Part shown: positions 1-5,600 of the stretch, in pieces
How the letters are laid out: each line of letters begins with the position of its first letter
Numbering within the stretch: the stretch's first letter is position 1
Origin: JAJZQH01 sp041658465
GTDB taxonomy: Bacteria; UBA10199; 2-02-FULL-44-16; JAAZCA01
Length of the DNA stretch: 7,121 nt
Assembly: GCA_041658465.1 (NCBI GenBank)
Contig: JBBAAC010000128.1
Location: 1-7,121, forward strand
Reading direction: 5' to 3'
Program-made: the position numbers and the translations under genes
Notes under the pieces: model-generated
Seen by the model: the letters and a program-made list of their open reading frames with translations, nothing else
The model's database searches: none
What the model was told of the DNA's origin: nothing

Positions 1-603
1 AAGGTGCTGCATGCACGCTGCGTCGAGATAGCAGCCCGGTTCCGCGTGCCGCTCGTGGTGCGCTCCTCGTTCTCTGCCGGGGAGGGCACATGGGTCGTGC
101 CTGAGGAGGAACAGATGGAAGGCGCGATAGTCTCCGGCATCACCTGCAACACCGGCGAGGCAAAGGTCGCTATTCGCCGCGTGCCGGACAAAGTGGGGGT
201 CACGGCCGCCATCTTCGCTCCCATCGCAAAGGCCGGCATCAACGTGGACCTCATCATCCAGAACGTCTCCGAAGACGGCTACACAGACCTCACGTTCACA
301 GTCCCCAAAGAAGACCTGCGCCGCGCCATGACGCTCGCCGAGAATGCAGCGCGCGAGGTGGCGGCAGGGCGCGTGGAGGCGGCAGGCGACATCGCAAAGA
401 TCTCGGCCGTTGGCCTGGGCATGCGCTCGCATGCAGGTGTGGCGCACCGCATGTTCGAGGCCCTGGCAAGGGAAGGCATCGCAATCCAGATGATCGGCAC
501 CTCGGAGATAAAGGTCTCGATCGTGATCGACATTAAGTACGCGGAGCTAGCGGTGCGCGTGCTGCACGAGGCATTCGGGCTGTCTGCGGGCTCCGTGCCA
601 TGA
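1..603 (+). CDS. lysC: Aspartokinase (aspartate kinase), C-terminal part; gene begins left of the window
   Basis: Aspartokinase phosphorylates L-aspartate in the first step of the Lys/Met/Thr (and diaminopimelate) pathway in the cytoplasm. The reading frame is open from base 1, and the first residues (KVLHARCVEIAARF, then VPLVVRSSF...GT) match the end of the kinase domain. Two ACT domains follow. The first runs over about residues 45-115 of the visible part and contains AGINVDLIIQNVSEDG. The second contains GLGMRSHAGVAHRMF and IGTSEIKVSIVID, the family's allosteric amino-acid-binding signature. Feedback inhibition by Lys and/or Thr is therefore expected from the family. The protein ends GLSAGSVP. 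The last four residues lie beyond the point where the downstream duplicate of this gene end (1595-1667) stops, so the terminus looks altered by an insertion. The N-terminal catalytic region is not visible. Confidence 0.92.
   Translation, partial: KVLHARCVEIAARFRVPLVVRSSFSAGEGTWVVPEEEQMEGAIVSGITCNTGEAKVAIRRVPDKVGVTAAIFAPIAKAGINVDLIIQNVSEDGYTDLTFTVPKEDLRRAMTLAENAAREVAAGRVEAAGDIAKISAVGLGMRSHAGVAHRMFEALAREGIAIQMIGTSEIKVSIVIDIKYAELAVRVLHEAFGLSAGSVP
115..603 (+). CDS. Predicted internal in-frame product: aspartokinase beta (regulatory) subunit
   Basis: An in-frame ATG at 115 is preceded by a strong Shine-Dalgarno stretch, GAGGAGGA at 103-110, with a 4-nt spacer. Translation from here would give 162 residues containing just the two ACT domains, beginning MEGAIVSGITCNTGEAKV. 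In several bacteria (Bacillus and Corynebacterium types, from family knowledge) LysC is an alpha2-beta2 enzyme whose beta subunit comes from an internal start at this same place. The Corynebacterium beta start is remembered as a very similar ME-A-TG-EAKV sequence. The Shine-Dalgarno and the ATG are seen directly; use of the start is inferred. The purine-rich run also encodes the Glu-rich EEEQ peptide, so coding constraint alone could explain it. Confidence 0.5.
   Translation: MEGAIVSGITCNTGEAKVAIRRVPDKVGVTAAIFAPIAKAGINVDLIIQNVSEDGYTDLTFTVPKEDLRRAMTLAENAAREVAAGRVEAAGDIAKISAVGLGMRSHAGVAHRMFEALAREGIAIQMIGTSEIKVSIVIDIKYAELAVRVLHEAFGLSAGSVP
519..588 (+). repeat. Left copy of a 70-bp direct repeat (lysC 3' end)
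   Basis: This stretch within lysC matches 1595-1664 at a constant offset of 1076 bp with four mismatches (at 534, 538, 549 and 582) and no gaps. Three mismatches are synonymous in the lysC frame and one changes Tyr to His. Similarity starts abruptly at 519 and ends at 588, just before the stop codon of the right copy. The two copies flank the MNT/HEPN gene pair. Confidence 0.9.
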
Positions 604-875
604 AGTGCGCGGGGTCCCCCCGTTCATCGCTCAGCAAGCCGACACCGAGTCTGGATCAGATTATAAGGCTAACGGTGAAGCACCTGCCACCGCGGTCCCC
701 ATTGCTTCACGATAAACGGGAGAACCCCGCTACTTCGTGCCACTGCGCCGGTCGTCATCGGCACAGAGCAAGCGGTGACCCGCGGCAGGCAGGGAGTCAA
801 CTTGATCCTTTTTTCCGGCTCACCCAGCAAAGCGAGTTGCTTTTTTCCAGGAAATCCATACAATTATTGATACTT
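604..875. other. Intergenic segment between lysC and the MNT gene
   Basis: No convincing gene is seen. The reading frame of the downstream nucleotidyltransferase stays open back to 600, but the upstream part encodes low-complexity sequence with no family resemblance. An 8-bp inverted repeat (GTGAAGCA 675-682 and TGCTTCAC 703-710) encloses the small palindrome ACCGCGGT (689-696). A weak 5-bp hairpin at 829-843 (AAAGC/GCTTT) is followed by Ts and could be a poor terminator for lysC. No integrase, transposase or tRNA is present. Confidence 0.5.
837..864 (+). promoter_or_regulatory. Possible sigma70-type promoter for the MNT-HEPN pair
   Basis: TTGCTT (837-842) and TACAAT (859-864) are separated by 16 bp. 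The -10 matches five of six consensus bases, while the -35 matches only its first three. Transcription would begin around 871, leaving almost no leader before the ATG at 876. This is weak evidence and the only candidate seen. Confidence 0.25.
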
Positions 876-1205
876 ATGACGCGCGAACAAAAAATGAGAG
901 AAGAATTGAACCGCGTTGTGCGCGTGCTCATCAAATCCTACGGCGCCCAACGGATCATTCTCTTTGGCTCATTGGCGAGGGATGAGATCAATGACGCGAG
1001 CGATGTGGATCTGGTAATCATCAAAATGACCGACAAAAAATTTGTGGACAGAATAGGCGAGGTGATCGACCTCTGCAGGCCGCGCGTAGCGATGGATTTT
1101 ATCGTTTACACACCTGAGGAGTTTGACGAGTTGTTCGTTGTGGAGTCATTTATACGAGACGAAGTCATGGGCAAAGGAAAAATCTTATATGACGCAGCAG
1201 CTTAA
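876..1205 (+). CDS. Minimal nucleotidyltransferase (MNT domain), partner of the HEPN protein
   Basis: This is a 109-residue cytoplasmic protein of the DNA-polymerase-beta-like minimal nucleotidyltransferase family. The signature GS-X10-D-X-D is complete: G31-S32 in LFGSLAR, D43-V-D45, and a likely third carboxylate D74 in MDFIVYT. In characterised MntA/HepT-type pairs the MNT protein transfers AMP to the HEPN toxin and neutralises it. That antitoxin role is inferred here from gene order and the intact active-site motif. The ATG at 876 is preferred because family-like sequence begins there. No good Shine-Dalgarno precedes it; AGGAAA at 849-854 would fit an in-frame TTG at 867 better, and an ATG at 894 is also possible. 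The gene overlaps the HEPN gene by 17 bp, which implies co-transcription and translational coupling. Confidence 0.85.
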   Translation: MTREQKMREELNRVVRVLIKSYGAQRIILFGSLARDEINDASDVDLVIIKMTDKKFVDRIGEVIDLCRPRVAMDFIVYTPEEFDELFVVESFIRDEVMGKGKILYDAAA

Positions 1206-1596
1206 AAACCGGTCCGATCAATGGTTTTATTTTGCCGACAACGATCTGTTATCCGCCCGCTCCCTCTTGAAAGACGGGATATGGAATCAGGTCTGCTTTC
1301 ATGCGCATCAGGCTGCTGAGAAAGCAATCAAGGGTTATCTCAAGGCCCATGAGATCAAAGCCCAGAAGACCCATGACCTGCTTGAATTGTATGAAACTAT
1401 GGCCGTGTCAGGCAATGAATGGAATAATTTTTACGAGGGATGCGTCTATCTCAATCGCTTTTACATCGCCACAAGATATCCGGATGCATTCGTGGGCGCT
1501 CTTCCAGAAGGGCTTCCCGGCGAAAAAGATGCAATAAGGGCATTGGCAGAGGCTGAAAACATTGTCGAAATGCTCAAGAAAGTACTCGGCACATGA
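1189..1596 (+). CDS. HEPN domain protein, presumed toxin/partner of the MNT nucleotidyltransferase
   Basis: This 135-residue all-helical protein has the conserved core of the common HEPN family (PF05168 type): CFHAHQAAEKAIKGYL (residues 36-51), KTHDLLEL (60-67) and LNRFYIATRYPDAF (88-101). AAGGAAA at 1174-1180 gives a good ribosome binding site for the ATG at 1189. HEPN proteins paired with MNT proteins are often RNases with an R-X4-6-H motif. No Arg in this protein is followed by His at that spacing, so nuclease activity cannot be assumed. It may belong to the RYPD-type HEPN group, whose biochemical role is less clear. The start overlaps the MNT gene by 17 bp. The stop codon TGA (1594-1596) merges with the first bases of the duplicated lysC tail, so the gene ends exactly at the right boundary of the apparent insertion. 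Confidence 0.83.
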   Translation: MTQQLKNRSDQWFYFADNDLLSARSLLKDGIWNQVCFHAHQAAEKAIKGYLKAHEIKAQKTHDLLELYETMAVSGNEWNNFYEGCVYLNRFYIATRYPDAFVGALPEGLPGEKDAIRALAEAENIVEMLKKVLGT

Positions 1597-1667
1597 TCGT
1601 GATCGACATCAAGCACGCGGAGCTCGCGGTGCGCGTGCTGCACGAGGCATTCGGGCTTTCTGCGTGA
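1595..1667 (+). pseudogene. Orphan lysC 3' end (right copy of the 70-bp direct repeat)
   Basis: In the lysC frame this encodes IVIDIKHAELAVRVLHE followed by AFGLSA and a TGA stop at 1665-1667. It is nearly identical to the last residues of LysC upstream (there Y instead of H, and GLSA followed by GSVP). It has no start codon or upstream gene body, so it is not expressed as a protein. It is best read as either the displaced original end of lysC or a tail brought in from another lysC allele when the MNT/HEPN pair was inserted. The upstream control element of the next gene begins 11 bp after this stop, which suggests lysC and that gene were once direct neighbours. Confidence 0.85.
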
Positions 1668-1678
1668 CATCCGAATAA

Positions 1679-1721
1679 TGTCGGTTTATTGACGCTCTTA
1701 AGCGTTTATCTCAATTTGAGA
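1679..1721 (+). promoter_or_regulatory. Probable activator-binding region (enhancer) for the sigma54 promoter at 1798
   Basis: Two dyads are seen. TGTC-N8-GACG covers 1679-1694, and the near-perfect palindrome TCTCAATTTGAGA covers 1709-1721. The same two elements, about 30 bp apart, occur at 6330-6373 ahead of the other sigma54 promoter. The second dyad is centred 97 bp upstream of the -12 GC, a typical distance for a sigma54 enhancer-binding protein. The protein that binds is unknown. Confidence 0.65.
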
Positions 1722-1759
1722 GGTCAGTCATGTGGACACCTCCAAAATATCATCATATA

Positions 1760-1772
1760 TATCAACAAACTA
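1760..1772 (+). promoter_or_regulatory. Putative IHF binding site
   Basis: TATCAACAAACTA matches the IHF core WATCAANNNNTTR at all but one defined position (C for T at 1770). It begins 38 bp upstream of TGGCAC, between the presumed enhancer and the promoter, where IHF bends DNA at many sigma54 promoters. The second sigma54 promoter has an IHF-like match at the identical offset. Confidence 0.5.
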
Positions 1773-1797
1773 TTGGCGCGCGGCGCTGGGCCGCCTG

Positions 1798-1813
1798 TGG
1801 CACCGTACTTGCT
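1798..1813 (+). promoter_or_regulatory. Sigma54 (RpoN) -24/-12 promoter of the Cys-rich protein gene
   Basis: TGGCACCGTACTTGCT fits TGGCAC-N5-TTGCW exactly. The GG (1799-1800) and GC (1811-1812) are 12 bp apart as required. Transcription should start near 1824, giving a leader of about 45 nt. A sigma54 promoter needs an ATP-driven activator, consistent with the dyads at 1679-1721. Confidence 0.85.
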
Positions 1814-1841
1814 CATTGTATAGAGAAGCCATGAAACCCTT

Positions 1842-1853
1842 ATGTCATGACAT
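1842..1853. promoter_or_regulatory. 12-bp perfect palindrome in the leader of the Cys-rich gene
   Basis: ATGTCATGACAT is its own reverse complement. It lies between the predicted transcription start (about 1824) and the ribosome binding site GAGG (1860-1863). It contains TGTC and GACA half sites like those of the upstream dyad, but closer together. It could be an operator or a short RNA hairpin, or may be chance; the second sigma54 gene lacks it. Confidence 0.3.
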
Positions 1854-1868
1854 CCATGCGAGGTACAT

Positions 1869-4800
1869 ATGAAACGCCTGTCTGCCTTCATCCTGGCCGT
1901 AGCGCTCTGCATTATCATCCCGTGCTCCATTGCGGGGGCAGCAGAACCGGCCACCGAAGTCGATACCGGCAAAATCGATACCGGCTTAACTACGGCAAAT
2001 ACAAACCTTGTCTACAAGCCCGGCAAGGGGCCGATCGGGATCGGAGATATCCCCGCGCTGAATCCGTGCGGCAACGGGAAGCGAGACTTTGGCGAGCAGT
2101 GCGATCCGAGTTGCGACCAGAACGATCCTAATTGCGACCTATGCAATAAGGTTCCAGGCCATTACTGTGATCCGAGTAGCTGCATGTGTACCTGCCTTGC
2201 CACGATAGGCGGATGTACTCCTTTTGTATTTTGCGGCGACGGGATCAAAGAAGGCACTGAAGAGTGCGACGTCTCGGGTTGCACCAAAACCCAGAACTAC
2301 CAACCGACGTGTGACATGACCAATCCTGATCCTGCCAAGCAGTGCAAATGCGTACACAAGCCTGAATGCGGAGACGGGGTGGTCGAGGCCAGCGAGGAGT
2401 GCGACTGGAATAAGGCCGATCCTGCCAAGCCCGTTGTCGACAATTGCAAGAGCACTTACCCGGCCTTGAAAACCCCCGGCTGCTCAAAGGGATGCAAGTG
2501 CGAGGGCTGCGGCGACAAGAAGTGGGACACTGTTATAGGCGAGGCATGCGACTTTACGGTGCCGTATGATACCAAGAGCGCATTCGGCGGGGTACAATGC
2601 AGTGGCATCCTGAGCCAGACTCTGAAATGCACTGATGCATGCAAGTGCCCGTTGCCGCCTCCTCCGACTTGCATTCCCACGACGTGCTTACAAGCCAATG
2701 CAACCTGTGGCGACATCTCAGACGGCTGCGGTAAAGTGCTCAACTGCGGCATCTGCAAGCTGCCTTGCGTTCTCAAGACGAAGTGCGCTGTCGGAGATTG
2801 TGGCACAGTCAGTGACAACTGCGGCGGGCAGATAGACTGCGGCCTATGCCCTTGCGACATGAACAACCCGAATCCGCTGCCACCCACGTGCTCTAACAAT
2901 CCTCCGAACAAGGGATGCCCCGCTGGACAAATTTGCCAGGCATGCAAATGCAATCTGCCGCAACAATGTGCCCCGGGATCGGAGTGCAACGTGGACGCGG
3001 ATTGCAAAGATCCGCTGAAGCCGCCCTGCGTGAATTGTAAGTGTACAGGTACAGCGCCGCAATGTAATCCGAACGGCATCTGGGACCCGGTAAATGAAGA
3101 GTGCGACCCGCAGATTGTGGGGTCGTGCAAAGCGGGTTATCAGTGTGACCAACTCACGTGCAAATGCACTTTGTCTGGTTGTGCAGAGAGCTTCAACGCA
3201 GGGGATCCGGCGAACTCCATATGCTCCACAGACCAATTCTGCTCGCAGCACAGCCTCGGCAATAACTGCAACGCAGGCTGCAAGTGCGAATCCCTGTGCA
3301 ACATGATGGCACCGCCTCAACCCGTATGGCCGTATGAGTGCGATGATAAGGCGCAACCGAAGGTATGGTGCATGGGCCAGTACATCTGGTGCGTCGATTG
3401 CAAGTGCAAGGCGGATATATGCGGCAACGGCATTGTGCAGGGCTCCGAGCAGTGCGATATGGGAAATATACTCCCAGGCAATCCGCAATATCAGGCTACT
3501 CTAGAAAAATTCTGTCTGCAGCTGCTCCTGCCAAATCAGATCCTGAAAGGATGCACGAACTGTGAGTGCAACTTCGAGCAGCTGGCATGCCAGGATTTGA
3601 GCAACGTGCAATATCCTACATGTTCAAAACTGAATCCGTGTCCCATCGGCGAGACGTGTGATTTGAATTGCCACTGCGTGCCCCAGCAGAACCTCTGCGC
3701 TGGAAAACAAACCCCGCAATGCAAAACCGGCGCGGATTGCAAGGCAAATCAGTTCTGCGACAACACAAAGTGCGAGTGCGTGGACATACCGACGGTCGAA
3801 ACGAAGATCCCGGGCGTGGAGACCTACGTCTCCAACGCGCTCGAGATTCCTGAAGACAGCTGCGAGGTATACGCGCTCACGTTCTCGAGCAATGATGTAG
3901 CCACGAGCTACAAGGAAACGAACGACAAGGTGCGGACGGCGGTCCCCGGTCTCAAGTTCGACGTCCTTGCGGAGCCCGAGCAGTGGGCGGTTGCGGTCTG
4001 CCGCGTGGGCGGCGCAACGATCCCGGAGCTCGGGAACACCGCAAGCGCCGAGATCTTGAAGCAGCTCAAGGGCGCCCCGCTGCCTGACGCGCCGGACAAC
4101 CTGCTGCCATACGCGCTCATTCAGGACACCGGCTCAAAGCTTATGAATCAGGACCTGCAGAAGTTCATGAACTTCGAGAAGATCTCGACCCCGCTGCAGA
4201 TCCTGCCGGTGATGGGCACGGCGGATGCACAGATCGTAAAGGGGATGATGGTTCAGCTCTCCGAGAGTATCCCCGCGGGCGTAGTGCCTATGTCCGATGC
4301 CGTGGTGAGCTACGACGCGGGCAATCTCGTGCTCAACAACACGCTCGAGCACAGGGTCTTCTCTGTGACGCCGGGCCAGACCTACACGATCTCGCTGCCC
4401 GGCGAGCCCGCCGCGCAGCGGGTGGCCAAGGCGATCGAGCTGCCCTCGGGCACCGGCATTGCGGTCCACGTAGCCAAGCTAAGGCTTCTGCCGGCCGGCG
4501 CGCCGTACACTGCGATCGAGGGCTACAAAATCGAGGGCTACGAGGAGCTCAAGCCGATCGAGCAGCGTCAGCTCTCCATCGATAAGATCATCGAAGAGGT
4601 AAAGGCCAAGATGGCGGCAGGGGACGTGGTGAACTCGTCGATCTTCACCGGATTGACCTGGGAGCCGAACCTCAACTACCAGTTCACGCTGGTGCAGCAG
4701 GTTTACACGACAAGCGAGACTGCGGCCGCAGCGCAGACGGCAAAGGCTGCGACCGTCAAGTCCGCCAAGGTGCAGCTGGCGGATAGCGGACAGATGGCCA

Positions 4801-4976
4801 GCCTGCAAAAGTTCGTGGTCCTCGGCGGACCGCCGTCGCAGTTCGGCATGGGCGGCGGCTGCGGCTGCGTGATCAGCGGCGCCGAGCCGTCTACCGCCTC
4901 CGCGATCGCCATGATGCTGGTATTCGCTGCGCCAATGTCTGGCTACATCGTATGGCGGCTGCGCAGAAAAAAGTGA
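1869..4976 (+). CDS. Large secreted/surface Cys-rich repeat protein with MYXO-CTERM-like C-terminal sorting signal
   Basis: The product has 1035 residues. A signal peptide spans residues 1-24 (MKR, hydrophobic core, AGA before AEPA). C19 follows Pro, which argues against a lipobox. Residues 67-637 hold 88 cysteines. CGNG/CGDG...EECD repeats of the myxobacterial disulfide-repeat/DUF4215 type begin at C67, C122, C167 and C518, with degenerate ones at C214 and C399. Two CGx3SDxCG...CGxC repeats lie at 268-296 and 300-327. Residues 638-990 form a Cys-poor domain (only C665 and C711, possibly a disulfide) that I do not recognise. The C-terminus has GGGCGC (C998, C1000), a hydrophobic span of about 1010-1029, and RLRRKK, as in MYXO-CTERM proteins processed by a myxosortase. 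GAGG at 1860-1863 with a 5-nt spacer supports the ATG at 1869. It is a single-gene unit behind a sigma54 promoter and ahead of a strong terminator. The likely role is structural or adhesive at the cell surface; the exact function is unknown. Confidence 0.88.
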   Translation: MKRLSAFILAVALCIIIPCSIAGAAEPATEVDTGKIDTGLTTANTNLVYKPGKGPIGIGDIPALNPCGNGKRDFGEQCDPSCDQNDPNCDLCNKVPGHYCDPSSCMCTCLATIGGCTPFVFCGDGIKEGTEECDVSGCTKTQNYQPTCDMTNPDPAKQCKCVHKPECGDGVVEASEECDWNKADPAKPVVDNCKSTYPALKTPGCSKGCKCEGCGDKKWDTVIGEACDFTVPYDTKSAFGGVQCSGILSQTLKCTDACKCPLPPPPTCIPTTCLQANATCGDISDGCGKVLNCGICKLPCVLKTKCAVGDCGTVSDNCGGQIDCGLCPCDMNNPNPLPPTCSNNPPNKGCPAGQICQACKCNLPQQCAPGSECNVDADCKDPLKPPCVNCKCTGTAPQCNPNGIWDPVNEECDPQIVGSCKAGYQCDQLTCKCTLSGCAESFNAGDPANSICSTDQFCSQHSLGNNCNAGCKCESLCNMMAPPQPVWPYECDDKAQPKVWCMGQYIWCVDCKCKADICGNGIVQGSEQCDMGNILPGNPQYQATLEKFCLQLLLPNQILKGCTNCECNFEQLACQDLSNVQYPTCSKLNPCPIGETCDLNCHCVPQQNLCAGKQTPQCKTGADCKANQFCDNTKCECVDIPTVETKIPGVETYVSNALEIPEDSCEVYALTFSSNDVATSYKETNDKVRTAVPGLKFDVLAEPEQWAVAVCRVGGATIPELGNTASAEILKQLKGAPLPDAPDNLLPYALIQDTGSKLMNQDLQKFMNFEKISTPLQILPVMGTADAQIVKGMMVQLSESIPAGVVPMSDAVVSYDAGNLVLNNTLEHRVFSVTPGQTYTISLPGEPAAQRVAKAIELPSGTGIAVHVAKLRLLPAGAPYTAIEGYKIEGYEELKPIEQRQLSIDKIIEEVKAKMAAGDVVNSSIFTGLTWEPNLNYQFTLVQQVYTTSETAAAAQTAKAATVKSAKVQLADSGQMASLQKFVVLGGPPSQFGMGGGCGCVISGAEPSTASAIAMMLVFAAPMSGYIVWRLRRKK
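2232..3779 (+). repeat. Thirteen consecutive six-cysteine modules encoded within the Cys-rich gene
   Basis: Residues 122-637 divide cleanly into thirteen blocks of six cysteines each. Eleven blocks end in C-x-C (CKC eight times, CEC twice, CHC once), and the other two end in CGIC and CGLC. Block lengths vary from about 28 to 56 residues. Sequence between cysteines is strongly diverged, so this is an old protein-level repeat and not a recent DNA tandem array. Ten further cysteines (C67 onward) precede it. Confidence 0.75.
4860..4973 (+). other. C-terminal sorting/anchor signal of the Cys-rich protein
   Basis: This encodes residues 998-1035. It starts with the Cys pair of GCGC after a Gly-rich linker (FGMGGG), then a hydrophobic stretch (SAIAMMLVFAAPMSGYIV) and a basic end (RLRRKK). 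This three-part layout is that of MYXO-CTERM-like signals, in which the Cys region is cleaved or modified and the protein is retained at the cell surface. The hydrophobic segment is interrupted by Pro1022. Confidence 0.7.
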
Positions 4977-5001
4977 CGATCAAGGCGAGATGAGGGGATT
5001 A

Positions 5002-5039
5002 TGGGCGGCCCGGCACTGAACCGGGCCGCCCAATTTTTT
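5002..5039 (+). terminator. Strong Rho-independent terminator of the Cys-rich gene
   Basis: A 12-bp perfect stem (TGGGCGGCCCGG 5002-5013 with CCGGGCCGCCCA 5021-5032) encloses a 7-nt loop and is followed by six Ts at 5034-5039. It lies 25 bp after the stop codon at 4974-4976. Confidence 0.93.
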
Positions 5040-5171
5040 GATCTTAAATTTCAGCATCTGCGTTCCGATATACCAGCTACGCTGCATTGATGTACTGCGA
5101 TGAAGAGGCGATCTGAGGCGAGTGGCTGCGAAATAAGGCGATGATAAAGCGCTATGAATCGAATCACAGCG

Positions 5172-5197
5172 AAAAGGGAGCTCATCGCATGAGCCCC
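5172..5197 (-). terminator. Rho-independent terminator overlapping the stop codon of the minus-strand gene
   Basis: Read on the minus strand, GGGGCTCAT, loop GCG and ATGAGCTCCC form a nine-pair stem with one bulged T, followed by TTTT. The gene's final codons and its TGA (complement of 5182-5184) lie inside the hairpin. Confidence 0.5.
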
Positions 5198-5517
5198 CAG
5201 AGCATCCTGCTCACCTCAGAGAGCCTCGATTTGAGCGAAATATTCCTCTCCTGTAAAATCAGCCCGAACGCACACATGAGATCCACACAGGCCGCAACTT
5301 CGGCTACTGAAGCACGCGCGATCTCGAAGAACCGCCGCCGCTCCGTTTGGCTCCTCCTGGCGTTGCCCTCCGCTATATTGAGAACTACGGACGCCATCGC
5401 CCGCCGCTGCTGATCCATTAGATACCCAAGTCCCCTCGGCCACCTGGCACCTTCCTTGCTTAGCTCCTCTGCCAACTTCACTGACCTGCGGTAGCACTCC
5501 AGTTTCTCGTGCAACAT
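5182..5517 (-). CDS. Four-helix bundle protein, S23 / 23S rRNA intervening-sequence protein family (copy 1)
   Basis: This 111-residue basic helical protein has the family pattern: HEKLECY near the start, RWPRGLGYLMDQ (residues 26-37), RRAMASVVLNIAEGNAR in the middle, RRRFFEIARAS, and CAFGLI near the end. Members are known from open reading frames in 23S rRNA intervening sequences and as free-standing genes. The fold is a four-helix bundle that oligomerises, and its function is not established. The Shine-Dalgarno AAGGAGGT (complement around 5521-5528) fits the start at 5517. There is no rRNA in the window, so this is a stand-alone copy. It is divergently paired with a paralog of identical length at 5601-5936. 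Confidence 0.85.
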   Translation of the reverse strand: MLHEKLECYRRSVKLAEELSKEGARWPRGLGYLMDQQRRAMASVVLNIAEGNARRSQTERRRFFEIARASVAEVAACVDLMCAFGLILQERNISLKSRLSEVSRMLWGLMR

Positions 5518-5525
5518 AAAACCTC

Positions 5526-5589
5526 CTTGGTTCGATTTTCGTTTCTCCCTCTCACCCGGGCGGGAGGGAGAAACGAAAATCGAACCAAG
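5526..5589. repeat. 26-bp perfect inverted repeat between the two divergent four-helix-bundle genes
   Basis: The left arm 5526-5551 (starting CTTGGTTCGATTTTC) is the exact reverse complement of the right arm 5564-5589, with a 12-bp GC-rich centre containing CCCGGG. Pairing continues for four more bases (5522-5525 with 5592-5595) after a two-base bulge, reaching into both ribosome binding sites. The repeat fills most of the 83-bp intergenic space. Transcripts crossing it would form a very stable hairpin. Confidence 0.95.
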
Positions 5590-5600
5590 AGGAGGAAGTC

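Noticed and set aside
600..875. Extending the MNT gene upstream to an ATG at 600
   Set aside because: The extension overlaps the lysC stop, has no family similarity and would double the length of a minimal nucleotidyltransferase. The conserved protein begins near 876.
1869..1930. Lipoprotein signal on the Cys-rich protein (C19)
   Set aside because: The residues before C19 are I-I-P, and Pro at -1 does not fit a lipobox. A type I cleavage near AGA-AEP is more likely.
2456..3488. Long open frames on the minus strand opposite the Cys-rich gene (up to 224 codons)
   Set aside because: They are mirror images of a strongly coding plus strand with a signal peptide and regular Cys pattern. Their products are low-complexity and family-less, with no ribosome binding site.
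5526..5589. Bidirectional terminator
   Set aside because: The hairpin lies between gene starts, not ends, and no T-run follows either arm.
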